A stretch of 64,000 nt of DNA from Helichrysum umbraculigerum (GCA_949592205.1 CATIUR010000006.1:8387001-8451000), one strand, 5' to 3'; positions 32,751 through 44,792 are shown, counted from the first letter of the stretch. A program made the numbers and translations. Notes: generated from the letters alone by a model not told the origin.

Positions 32751-33278
32751 TGTAGGTTCCGTATACGGACCAAATCGAGTAGCTTAAACTTGTCTATAAA
32801 AGCGGAAATTAAACACACAAGATATGCTAGATGTTCACAAGTAAATGACCAAAACACAAGTGTATAACTTTGTATATAAAGAGATGGTAACAATACATAC
32901 ACTTTGACAAACACACTATAATCAAAATAACACAAACTATTATTTTTCTCTCTGAGTTTGGAGGTGTTATGTGTGTGTTTTGTGTTGAGGCTTGCCAAAC
33001 AGAAACTGGCGAGTTTCTATTTATAGCCTGGACCAAACAGTATGCGACACAAGCTTTGTGTCGCATGAAGGCTTATGCGACATAAGCGTTGTGTCGCATG
33101 AGATGATTCTGCGACACAAGCCTTGTGTCGCATAGAATGCTTCTGCGACACAGTGCTTGTGTCGCATGATGACAGAAACTGTAAATAAACTAGAACTTAA
33201 ACAATTCAATACGTAATTACAATTTCGACACAATTACAGACTGAGACCAACTGACAGACACACATTGATGTACCAACA
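32751..33278 (-). repeat. Copia 5' LTR
   Basis: Same length as 13638-14165 and identical at all but one base seen. Followed on the right by TATAA (33279-33283). Confidence 0.95.
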
Positions 33279-33283
33279 TATAA

Positions 33284-34609
33284 TGATAAAAATGTAATCA
33301 AAATGTATAAATATTAAGGGAATTTGTTATATAAATATAGACTTATTTGATGCTATCAATATACCAATGAATGCCCATCCGTACACTCCACTTGCTTCTC
33401 TAGTATTGTATGAATCAAACGCCCCTCAAATTTACTTTCAACAATGTCCAACCAATTACCAAAACATGTATCTCTAAATAATGCTTCTCAAGGTGTACCA
33501 TGTAACTTTTTCAGCATCTTCAGCAAAAGACTCATTCTACTCCTCATGGTGACAGAAGCGTAATATGGCTGCATCACCAAAAAAGTAACATATCAGCCAA
33601 CAAATAAATATAATTAAATTAATACATGTCCACAAGCACCCATGTTTGTCAACTGTGTTGGCACTAAATTTGTCAAAGCCTCAAGGATTCAAATATAAGA
33701 GTGGACAATACATGTTTGTCATCTAGTATCAAAAGTTTCGACATAGAATATATTGCACTGTTTATAAGGAACAAAGAATTATAATATAGAAACAAAGATT
33801 TAAGCTGTAGGGCATAACATAATAGCACCTTCTATATCATATAAATAGGGACATCTAACACATTATAAAATAGTTGGAAAAACATTCTTGGCCTAAGTTT
33901 TGGATTTTTTCATTGTGGTACACACATCTGGATATCAAACCTCATATTTTCAATAATAATTTATTCCTCTATGAATAATATTAAAAACATTAGGCAGTGA
34001 TATGCATGACTTTGTGGTATTTCACATAAAGGGAAGAAAAGTAAATAATGAATGTATTCTTGAGTTGCATGGAAAGGAAAGTAATCAAAATAAACATCTC
34101 GTTTGGGCCAGGTAAACGGTTTCTTTTACGAAATCTACAATGTGCAATTAGAGCTGCCACTAATCAAACCAACTGAATTGCTGCTAAATGGTGACTTTTC
34201 GCCACAAGATATAACTTACCATCCATTGCTAGTCTAGTCACACAGTAGAATGAAATAAAATATACATGTTGAAGCAATTAAAATTGATCAAAATAACAAT
34301 ACAAACATGATCATAGGCCTTTCTGTTAACAACTACTATATGATCCAAATCCAAACCACATTCTATATTCCAAGATAACTTATATAATAGTTTGTATCAT
34401 ATATTAATACATTGGGTTCACTGTTAGCTTATTAGTTACTTAAACATAGAGGATTTAACTTGAGCTAGCTATTTGTATAACTACATAATCAAACTAGATG
34501 TAACATGATACATAACTTCAGTGTAAGGGTATGCAAGTGCACACCTTACAAACCCTAGAAACAGAATTAACTTAAAATATAGATGAATTTATTGAATAAT
34601 TATTACCTT
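33284..34609. other. AT-rich DNA between the copia element and the solo-LTR nest
   Basis: No intact gene. On the minus strand, TTTTTTGGTGATGCAG near 33570 resembles a splice acceptor. A stop-containing stretch follows (NESFAEDAEKVTWYTL), which looks like decayed coding sequence I cannot name. Confidence 0.3.
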
Positions 34610-34832
34610 ATCTTGACAGAAATCCAACCCTATGGTGTTGCCGACCAAGAATCACCCTGCTGCGGCCAAACAAACCTCTGCTACCATCCACCACCACTTC
34701 AACCACCGTTGCCACAACAAACAATCACCCACCCTACCACCACAAACAATCCGTTGTCACCGCCACCAACTAACACCTTCAAGTTAAACAACCTGCGGCG
34801 CTTTCACCGCCACCAAACACGACCGAAGCAAA
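34610..34832 (-). other. Candidate exon of a disrupted minus-strand transcription unit
   Basis: GC-richer than its surroundings, with repeated GGTGGTGGTGG-type sequence on the minus strand. It ends at AGATAAG|GTAATAA (about 34606), a plausible 5' splice site. The sequence resumes at 43551 beyond the solo LTR, followed (in upstream direction) by a TATA-like AATATATAAATAATC near 43850. No clear protein. Confidence 0.3.
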
Positions 34833-34942
34833 AAATATGTGACACCCGTCAAATTAGGACTAGTTATTAGGTCCTAATCATTTTGTTAATACATGTAATT
34901 AGTTCTGTGTTAGGCTAATTGTATGTATCAATATGTATATTG

Positions 34943-34944
<2 letters not shown>

Positions 34945-35002
<58 letters not shown>
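34945..35002. repeat. (TA)n microsatellite in solo LTR A
   Basis: Uninterrupted TA dinucleotides over about 55 bp. Confidence 0.95.
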
Positions 35003-35005
<3 letters not shown>

Positions 35006-35912
35006 TACGCGATTAAAAATTTAATCGTGCATTATCAAAAATTGGCCAAATTCCGATTCATTTATACGGGCGTTGGTGAACACAAGCATTAAGTAATATG
35101 GAATTATTATTTAATACACTCATTATTTATTATATATTATTTTGATAATATATAAAGTATTTCGTATCGTACAAATCAAAACATTCATGACAAAACTTAT
35201 AGATAATGTATTATTATTGAAAATAATAATTATTATTTACTTGGATAAAAATAAAACATATTTCGTTTTACTCAAATCGTACTTAACCCGACGAAACCAT
35301 TCGAACTATATCCGTCCCTCAAACTTAAAACAAAGATATATTTAATATCTCAAAAATAGTATTTTTATAAAATACTTTGACTCAAAGATAGTTCGAAAAT
35401 ACAATTAATAATTTTTAGAATTAGAAGTATTTCATTTCTATACGATCGGGTACACAAGCACGGGCCAAAAATACTGCAAGTTGGAGACAAGATCCACAAT
35501 TTGTGGATCTTGCCTAATAAGCTGGCCCAACCCACCCTCTTTCTCCTTCAATTCTATTTCATTTTCTTCTTCCTTTTACCTCATCTCTTTCTAGGCACAT
35601 CACCACCAACCGCACCACCACCGCCATTTCGAAATCATCATCAACAACAACAACAATTAACAACAGCAGAAGCAACAATCGAGTATCATCATCATCCTCT
35701 TCATCGTGATCATCTTCATCACAATCATCATCTTTAGGTTCCAATTTCAAACCGTAAGAAACCTCACTTTTCCTTTTAAATTTTCGTGTTTAAAATGCTT
35801 ATATTATCATGCTTTAATGTTCTATCAACTAAGTATGTCCGAAAAATTAGATTAGAAACTTGTTTTTGCGGATTGATTCACGAACAAACCTGGAACAGAC
35901 CTGAAATGACTT

Positions 35913-36082
35913 CGTAGCCGATCGGCTATTCTCCAGCCGATCGGGTAACTCCATCTAGCCGATCGGCTATGTGAAACCAGCCGATCGGGTGAGTTTCCTT
36001 CCAGCCGATCGGGTCTGTGCTCCCAACCGCTCGGGTATGTGCTCCCAGCCGATCGGGTATAAACCTCCACCGATCGGGTATC
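35913..36082. repeat. AGCCGATCGGCT / AGCCGATCGGGT palindrome array
   Basis: Eight units at about 19-24-bp spacing. Two copies are the perfect 12-bp palindrome AGCCGATCGGCT; most others end GGGT. It occupies the LTR zone where related LTRs (9426-12034 and 36599-42675) carry GCGAC palindromes. Confidence 0.92.
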
Positions 36083-37936
36083 GTGTAAAAATAGAGATTT
36101 TTATTATGTGTTTGAACTAAGATTTTGTCACCTGATTTTACTCCGAATTTAAATTTCAAATGTGTTTTTACTAAAGCAATATAGGAGAAATAAAAATTTT
36201 CCAAGCTGACCTGGAAGCTCGACCCCAGCCAGGGACTCTGCCCCTTGGACCCCGCCAGGGGTTGCCACCCCTTGGACCCCGCTACCAGGAACGTTGCCCC
36301 CGGACCCCCGTCATTCAAATTCTTGAAAATACATTTTTGCACACTAAGTGTCGAACTGGTGTAACATCAATACTTATATACGATACAACACTGAAACATA
36401 CTTTACAAGTGTAACATGACAACATAATAATAATAATACGTCAAGATTATTATTATAACCGTCACCAACGGGCCGTATATGTTTTCAAAACACAAACAAA
36501 CAACTAAACATTTGGACATAACTAGTTGAGTGGACAACTAGCATAGATGGTCTGTTGAGACATCTAATCATTATTATAACCTTGCGCGTTTAGGATGTTG
36601 TCGCACCCCCAAATTTCGGGTTGCGGAAGCGAATCGGGTCGGGGCGCGACTAATTACATATCAAGCACAAAGGTATAATGAACGACCACTATATGCGTCG
36701 TTTTAAACTTGTATTGATAAAAACAAAAGTTTACATCAAAATAATGTTTACATTAGCTCAGTTTCTGAAATTGAGAGATTTACATCACATAATTACTTTA
36801 TACAAAATATAATAATGCAATTAAATCTCTGATTGTATAAATGCTGACTCGAGCTAATGATCCCTGCTTGGGCAGTCCAACCTACTGCTGTGTACCTGTG
36901 ATACATGCGAAAATGGGTCAGCGAAAAGCTGGTGAGCTCATAGGTCTGTATGTCAACACATATTTGTATGAACCGCAAGATTCAATTGAATTTAAAATGC
37001 AATTAAGCAAAATAAAAGTTATACAGCCATGAGCACATAGTCTGAGCTTAACTTGAGTGTCAGCTCCAATTAAGGAAACCCAACTGAGGTGCCTCCTACG
37101 AGTGCCTAATCTACACTCGTCTTCCCAAATGCTAATACGTCTGTTTGACCAGTTAGTGCGTGCTAACCCGGACGAGGATTGTCAATCCTATATGATATCA
37201 TATACTAACATTCACGCTACAGATGTATTACCAGACTATGCTATTGAGGGCTTTAGTGATTAGTTGAAAACACTCATGTAGTATTTGATTGATTTGTACT
37301 TGCGTTCAACATGTAAATAAAACGAGCAATGTAATCACACCCCTGATTGAAAAGCAGTAAAATAGGGGCCATGAGACTCACCTGAGCCTTGAGTGTTTAT
37401 CGAAATAAACTTGAATTGATTAGCTGTGAATTGATGTCCGAAGACTTGTAACCTGAGGGCGTCCAATACGCGCGATGGTTATTAATTGAATAGGTATCTT
37501 AAAAGACTACCTTTGTATTTGTTCGTTCCACTATAATGTCCAAATTACCATGATTTGGTTGATTGACTTGAGTTTTGAAAAATGTGTACGGCCCGTTGGT
37601 GACGGTTTGTAAAAATAATTTCAAAGTATTATTATTATGAAGTCGAAGTGTTATACGAGTTTGACACTTGGTGAAATGTATTTACAAACTCTAAGTGACG
37701 GGGGTCCGGGGGCAGCGCCTCTGGGTAGCGGGGTTCCAGGGGTGGCAACCCCTGGCGGGGTCCAAGGGGCTGGCCCCTGGTTGGGGTCGAGATGTCAAGT
37801 CAGCTCGGAAAAATTTTTATTTCTACTATATTGCTTTAGTGAAAAACGCATCCAGGATTTGAATTTGGGTAAAATCAAGTGATAAATTCCAGGTCTCGAC
37901 ACTTAGTAAAAATCTGAGTTTTCAAGGTTCTGTCTC

Positions 37937-38189
37937 CTGCGACATTGGGTGCGACGTAAGGTATGATGTCGCAGGTCATGACTGCGACATTGATAATGGC
38001 GTCGCTAGGTGCGACACTCGCAATTTAATACGACTTTACGGGTTACGTCGTTATATGCGACGTTGTTGGTTCTTGCGACATAGGGATTGATGTCGCTATG
38101 TGCGACGTTAGCAACTTAATGCGACGTTGAGGCTGACGTCGCACCATGCGACATCGTGAGAGGTTTTGCGACATTTTAGCTGACGTCGC
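37937..38189. repeat. GCGAC palindrome array in solo LTR B
   Basis: Repeated TGCGACRTTR...TGRYGTCGCA units; the counterpart of the array at 10857-11098 but diverged in unit sequence. Confidence 0.85.
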
Positions 38190-38610
38190 ATAAAGTCTGG
38201 GTCCAAAAGCGACATTACGGTCTGATGGACGGAATTTGTGTCGAAAACGTGTTTTCCGGCCACCTTTTGGTCCAAATCTTTTACCCAACCCATCTTTGGA
38301 CATTTTAAGCTTAAATAACTCATAAACATGTAAAAGTAAGTAAAATAGAGGAGTTTCGACTTTTGTCGGAAAACTTACAAAGTGGCGAATCAAAATTCCG
38401 AAAAGATAGAGTTGTAGATCGTTGCGTGGTGGTCGTTTTTCTCCAAAGGGCTCCAGCGATTTAAGGTCGTTTAGGGGTGTTATTTGGTGATTTAGGAGGT
38501 GGTGGTGGTTTATGTTTTTGAGAGAAAATGAGAGAAAGGGAAGAAGAAAGAGATGATGAAATGATGAAAAAGATGGTGATGGTGGTGATATGGGAGGCCG
38601 GCCCACTTAT

Positions 38611-41600
38611 GTCACACCCCCAATTTCATGATTTGCGGAAGCGATGATTTGGGTGTGACTAATCAAATATCAAAACACCAAGATTACAACAAACGACTCT
38701 ACATGAGACGTTTATAAATATTACAAAAGTATTACAAAGTTTAAGTCATAAGTTTGAAACATAGTAGCGAGTTCGCAAAATGATTTCAGAAGATTTTAAT
38801 ACATAATCATTATACAAAATATAATGCAAGAAAATCTTCATGTCTAAATGGATGCATGCGACTCGTGATAGCTAGCTTATCCTGTAGGACATTCCTACTG
38901 TTGCTGAGCACCTGAGAATACAACACTAAAAGAGTCAGCTATAAAGCTGGTGAATCTCACAGGTTTAACATAAACATTGATGTGATCAATATGATTATCT
39001 GACGATAATAAAATTGTTATAACCTAACATAAGTTTGAAACATATTAAGTCATAAGTTTGAAATATAATACAAAATATATTACAAAGTTTAAGTCATAAG
39101 TTTGAAACATAGTAGCGAGTTCGCAAAATGATTTCAGAAGATTTTAATACATAATCATTATACAAAATATAATGCAAGAAAATCTTCATGTCTAAATGGA
39201 TGCATGCGACTCGTGATAGCTAGCTTATCCTGTAGGTCATTCCTACTGTTGCTGAGCACCTGAGAATACAACACTAAAAGGGTCAGCTATAAAGCTGGTG
39301 AATCTCACAGGTTTAACATAAACATTGATGTGATCAATATGATTATCTGACGATAATAAAATTGTTATAACCTAACAATGATTTAAACAATATAATCAAA
39401 CAGTGATTTTTAACCAAATAAGGTCACCAACAATGATTAAAACAATTAAGTTTTCCAAAAAAATGATTTAACCAATTTAAGGTTACTGAACAATGATTTA
39501 AACCAACGCAGGTTTTCCAAACAATAATGAAACCAACATAGGTTTCCTAACATTGATCGAACCAACGCAGGTTTACGAACAACGATACTAAGTTTTCAAA
39601 ACAGTGATTTAAACAATTAAGTTTTCAAAACAATGATGAAACCAACGCAGGTTTCCTAACATTGATCAGACCAACGCAGGTTTCTGAACAATGATTATGC
39701 ATTGCACTGAGCCATGGTCCGAGGCCTAACCCGATTTTCTGCCTCCCGAACGGTGTCAACACCCCTAACAACTACTAAAGTGCCCGTTTGTACATGGTTG
39801 TAGCTAGCAACCCGGACGGGGACGTCACTCCCATGATAGTACTATCCTTTAGTAATCGCGCCTTATTAAGTTAACGAACCATGCAATGATGAGGACTTTC
39901 CCGAATTAAAACACTCGTGCAACACCCGAACAATGAAAATCAAGACCAATAATGGTAACCAAACAATGTAACTAACATAGTTAACCAAATTAAATAATCA
40001 TTTAATTCCTTGAGTTAATAATCAAATTAATTAATCAAATAACATATGATCACGAAAACAAGTAAGCATTGTATCTCACCCCAATATTTAAAAACAATAA
40101 AAATGGGGCTGTGAGACTCACCTGAGTCACCGAGCAATGATTATCCGATAAGGAATGAACAGCCCGAAACCTCCAAATGCCCTAAGCATATAATTAAGGT
40201 TATACACATGAGTGAATTTCTATTTAGATCATTCCCAAAATGTGTTCACTCAACCGTTAAATGTCCATTTTATTCCGATTGTATGTTTTTGAAAGCGATT
40301 GAATTTGTATTTATAAGATTTGACGGCTCGTTGGTGACGATTTTTGATAATAATCCATGTATTATTATGTGTTCGATTATATTCTTATAAAGTATATTCC
40401 GTATTCTCCGTGTGTTTAAAATGTATACTTATCGAAGTATAGACATATGAGTATAACTTGCTTATCCGTACATTGTACCGTATGTATATATATATATATA
40501 TATATATTGTCATTTTTATCCGGGTTCCACATTAAAATTACCAAAGTTCATTTCGGGTTAAATTCCTTAACGTTTTTTTAAATAGTTTTGTGCTTATCGT
40601 TTTGAGGCTCGTTTTTGTTGACTTGGTCAAACGGACTCGGTTTGACCCGAAACTTTTAGGGTAGCCTTAAATATGTGTCTAGGCCTCGGGAAAATTACCG
40701 TTATGTTTCGTGTTTGGCTCGAAGTGTCGGTTTTAACGTTTGTACCAAAACAGCCCTTACGGCTTTAGCTCTAGATTTTACTTCGGTTTTAAGTCTCAAT
40801 TTTACTACCTTTTAATCCGAAAAAAGTCTAACCAAAAATCACACTTAAGAATCTATGAGTCTAGTATCTATACAAATTTTCCCAATAACTTTAGGACTTA
40901 TCGTGTTAGCTAACAAAATTCCACAACAAAAGTATTCTATTTTCGGCCAGATTTTCCTACCACTCGCAAATCTTATTTCTAACTAAAATATGTACATATA
41001 TAGTCCGAGATCTTAACACGAAAGTTGTAGATAACTTCAATACGCAAATTTTAATAGGTTTTTCGTCCATTAATTCCATGTGTGTGATTTTATATGATTT
41101 TTATGGTGGAACTGTTTTCAGGAACCGAAAACAATTTTTACACAAGTGTTTAAAAACGTGTTTTGATCATGTTTTTGGACATTTTTGAGTTGAGTGAGCT
41201 TATAAACATGTAAATATACTTAATCCAAGTAAAACAAATGAATAAGTTTAGAGTTATACCAAAGAAAACGTTATCTAAAGCCGAGATGAGTGAGACGAGT
41301 TCGGTTTTGCATCCTCTTCATTTCCTTCCTTTTTCTTCGGTTTTTCACCAAGTAAATGGGCTAGATCTTTGTGTAGTTGTTGAAGAAGATGATGGTGGTT
41401 ATAGAGATAGAGAGTGTGCCGTGAGAAAGAGATTGAGAGAATGAGAAAGAAATGAAAAGAAATGGGATAAATGGAAGATATTAAGGATATGTTTGGTATA
41501 GAAGTCAAGGGCACAAGATCCACCTTTGGTGGAGGCTTGGCTGGTTTTTCCCAAGGGGGGCCCACCATGTGTGGGTCTCCAAACTTGTCTCCACATTTTT

Positions 41601-42131
41601 GTTCCGTACGGTGTCCGTTTCCCCGGTCGTTTCGTCGTCCGTATAATCGTAAAACGTTATGTATATTAGTTTTCGTGGACGATTTAAATTTCATCTTTTT
41701 GAATGGAAATCTTTGTCCAAAATAATATTATTTGAGTTATTAGAATATTGTTTGGTTCTGTTTAGTTGTCGGTTACAAGTTACACATTTGTTTGATTCGG
41801 TTAACGTTTTAAATATACGTATACTTTTGTTTTATATTATTACCATAATATAAATTAATAAATAATGTTATTAAATAATTTAGTATTATTTAATAATGAT
41901 TCACCAACGTCCGTATTTTGATTTGTTCGTTCTTTCAGATTGATTTCTCATGTGATTATTAAATAATCATCTAACGTTATATATATTTGTATATGATTAT
42001 TACGCATTCATTGTATTATATATATAAATACATATATAATATCCGGATACTTTTGTTTTAACACGTACTGAGTACGAGTAATTAAAGTTTAAATTGGCCG
42101 CTAATTTTGGCCCTTTTGACCGGGTGTCACA
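38611..42131 (-). mobile_element. Solo LTR C (innermost), 3.5 kb
   Basis: Plus-strand ends TGTCACACCCCC (38611) and ACCGGGTGTCACA. Flanks ACTTA (38606-38610) and ACTTG (after 42131) differ at one base; joining the flanks restores continuous LTR B sequence (GGCCCACTTGGGCCCC). It is a different subfamily from A and B. It contains a near-exact duplication of about 297 bp (38733-39025 and 39081-39377), short repeats around AACCAACGCAGGTTT (39430-39690) and a (TA)n tract (40480-40506). On the minus strand a CT-rich leader lies at 41380-41470. Confidence 0.85.
38733..39377. repeat. Direct duplication of about 297 bp within LTR C
   Basis: Both copies begin TACAAAGTTTAAGTCATAAG and end TTGTTATAACCTAACA; offset 348 bp. 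Only a few differences are visible, so the duplication is recent relative to the LTR. Confidence 0.9.
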
Positions 42132-43550
42132 ACTTGGGCCCCACCCGAGTGTGGTTGGTTCCCTATTTTAGCTCCGCGTATTCGCGCTCCGTGCGGTGTT
42201 CGTTTTCCCGGTCGTTTAAACGTTAAATAATTATTTTATACGTTTAATTATAAGTTTTAAAATACAAATATTTAGTCAATATTTTACTTGAAGTATTTCA
42301 TCAAATACTTAATAATTGAGTTATAAAATATAACTTAACTTGTTTCGTTTTGTTTGTGCGTTTAATAGTTTAGTCGCGTAAAATGTCACTTGTACGATAC
42401 GAGTTTGAATTGAAATATTATAACAATAATATTTTGGGATATAATAGCGTTATTAAATAATGTTATGTTATTTAATGAAATTGTTCACCAACAACCGTAT
42501 TAATTGAACTGAAATACATTCGATTTGAAACTTGTACGATTTAATCAAATCGCATACTTGTATATATTCAACAATATATATTACTTGATACACAAATTAG
42601 TCTAACACAGAACTAATTACATGTATTAAACTTGATTAGGCACTAATCACTAGTCCTAATTTGACGGGTGTCACAGACGCCCAACAGGTTACAGTCGTTT
42701 GGACGACCTCATTTCTTGTGCAACATATAGCAACTCACTAGACTCAGGTGAGTCTCATAGCCCCTATTTTACTGTTTTTACTCTAGGGGTGAGAATACAT
42801 GCTTGTTTTGTTTTACATGTGAACGTAAGTATCAAATATCGCTAAATTCTGCATGAGTTTATCATCTAATCATTTAAGTCCTCCAAGCATAGTTTGGTAA
42901 TACTTTGTAGCGTGAATGTTAGTGTATGGTACCATATGGGATTGACAATCCTCGTCCGGGTCAGCAAGCACTGACTGGTCAAACGGACGCATTATCATTT
43001 GTTCATACGTGTGTTGATTAGGCACACGCATAGAGGCACCCTCGCTCAAGCACTTAATTGTGATCTTGACACCTCAGTTAAGCTCAGACTATGTGCTCAT
43101 GGCAGTTATATACATCATTTATCATTTACTTATTTGCTTAATTGCAAATCATCATACTTAAATCTTGCGGTTCATTCAATATACTTGATCATTAAACCTA
43201 TGAGCTCACCAGCTTTTAGCTGACCATTTTAGCATGTATTCTCAGGATCGCAGCAGCAGTAGGTCTGCTCACTCAAGATGCCCATTAACTCGAGTCGCAT
43301 ACAGACATCAGGAGATTCCCTTGCATTTCTATATTTTGTATAATTAGATATGTCCTAGAATCTCTATCACTTGGCTTACGAGCTTTTGTAAACTATTATA
43401 ACAGTGTAAGACTTTTATAATATCAATGTATTTATAAACGACGTCGCATGTAGAGTCGTTCATTATATATCTTATGTGCTTTGTTTATTGATTAGTAGCA
43501 CCCCAAAGTATGCTTCCGCTCAACAGTAAATTTTGGGGTGTTACAAAATA

Positions 43551-44790
43551 AAACGCAAAACCCTAACCTAAATCAAACCCTAACCCAAATCAAACCCTAA
43601 CCCAAATTAAACCCTAAACCGAACAAACCAAACCTAAGTGTTTCAAGTGTTTGCGGTTAAACCAAACAAATGTTATAGGCGAAAAAGTGAATTTCAATCG
43701 AAAAGGAAAAGTGAAGAGTGAAACATGATTTTGAAACGAAAGAGATTTTGTTCTTATGCGGGGAAAAGGAAAACGAAAGAGATTTTGTTCTTGGCAAGGT
43801 GTATTTTCGGCGAATGTAATGGTTAGTTTATTGATATAATTTCGGCGATTATTTATATATTTCGGCGAATTTTTAAAAAGTGATTGGCTTTTTCGGCATT
43901 TTTTAGGCGAAATGTGTTATTTGAATTTCGGCGAAAATGGCATATTTGACCGGCGAATTTGAGGTTGACCGGCGAAATTTTGGGACACTTGGCGATCATT
44001 TATTGGTTTAAAATTTTTCGCCGAATTCGCCTAACATTTCGTCTATTTCGGCGAAATGGTCGTTTATTTTTGAAAAAAAAAATGCTGACAACGTGTATTT
44101 AGTGAGAACGGGTGCGTTGACCGTTTATTTGGGTAATTTTCTCTTCTTTCTTTTCAATTTTTATTTTACTGCAGCCTTTTGTACTTGCATTGAAAGTTGA
44201 GTGTGAATATACAATATAAAATTAACTTTCAACGTTATAATACACGGTCTAGGCTATCCGATTGAACCACCCGGTTAGACCGGTTAAACCCGAATCGAGG
44301 CCCTCACCGATTTAACTAAAAAATCTGTTCTAAGACACTTTTGAAGATTAAAAAGATCAATGTGCAAAATGTACACTCAAGCCAACCGTAAGCTTATCAA
44401 TTCTAAACTATAATTGAGTGGAAAAATAATCAACCGAAAGCACCTTAGGTTTTATGTCGAAATATTTTCTAAACTATATTACTTGATTACAATTCACGAC
44501 ACATGTGCTTTCATAGAACTAGGCACACAATAACATTTTGACACCGTTGGTCACGATTTATGTCAAGTAATTTTAGTACGGTGAAACATATTCAACACAA
44601 TCTCCTATTACCTAATCAATATAAACGTATTTACCCTTTTAGAATGGGGTAAATATGAATGCTCAATGAAGTCTATTTCACCAATTCTTGTGAAATTACT
44701 TAGAGGTAAAATTGTTAAGAGTAAATATGTCATTTGATATAACTTGTCAAACTAATGAGTTCATTCATTTGTATATAGTATATAAAATAG
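43551..44790 (-). other. AT-rich flank with TTCGGCGAA array and 17-bp CCCTAACC repeats
   Basis: No gene. At 43561-43620 a 17-bp unit (ACCCTAACCCAAATCAA) occurs three to four times. At 43806-44065 the odd palindrome TTCGGCGAA or a close variant occurs about eight times. On the minus strand this lies around and upstream of a TATA-like site (about 43850) and a CT-rich leader, so it could be a promoter for the transcription unit interrupted by solo LTR A. Confidence 0.4.
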
Positions 44791-44792
44791 GG

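Larger units (their letters stand above)
13638..33278 (-). mobile_element. Complete Ty1/copia retrotransposon, interrupted by a chromovirus
   Basis: Flanked by the perfect 5-bp duplication TATAA (13633-13637 and 33279-33283). The LTRs are 13638-14165 and 32751-33278, both 528 bp; I found one difference (about 14059, A versus G on plus). On the minus strand the order is 5' LTR, primer site, leader, gag (32063-29280), pol (29255-25896), a third ORF (from 23660), polypurine tract, 3' LTR. The integrase-then-RT order defines copia. The 19.6-kb span shrinks to about 11.2 kb once the inserted gypsy element and its duplicated 5 bp are removed. Gag with a long coiled coil and a second knuckle, plus a 3' accessory ORF, resembles copia elements common in Asteraceae genomes (recollection, not a search). 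Confidence 0.95.
36599..42675 (-). mobile_element. Solo LTR B inside LTR A, itself split by LTR C
   Basis: Plus-strand ends TGTCGCACCCCC (36599) and GACGGGTGTCACA (42675). Flanks GATGT (36594-36598) and GACGC (42676-42680) fit a GACGC duplication with two C-to-T changes in the left copy. LTR sequence is 36599-38610 plus 42132-42675, about 2.55 kb. It shares with 9426-12034 the GGGGTCCAAGGGGCTGGCCC block, the leader and a GTAAGT site near 38370. Confidence 0.87.
34838..43545 (+). mobile_element. Solo LTR A (outermost), split by two nested LTRs
   Basis: Starts TGTGACACCCGTC and ends TTTGGGGTGTTACA, flanked by the perfect duplication AAATA (34833-34837 and 43546-43550). LTR sequence lies at 34838-36598 and 42676-43545, about 2.6 kb, homologous to 9426-12034 in opposite orientation. 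No internal retrotransposon sequence remains. Contains a (TA)n tract (about 34945-35002), a CT-rich leader (35520-35580), CCGTAAGAA near 35752, and an AGCCGATCGGCT array. Confidence 0.9.

Noticed and set aside
41275..41694. 139-codon minus-strand frame in LTR C
   Set aside because: Covers the CT-rich LTR leader; low complexity, no recognisable domain.
43558..43620. CCCTAACCC repeats as an interstitial telomere
   Set aside because: The period is 17 bp (ACCCTAACCCAAATCAA), not the plant 7-bp CCCTAAA repeat.
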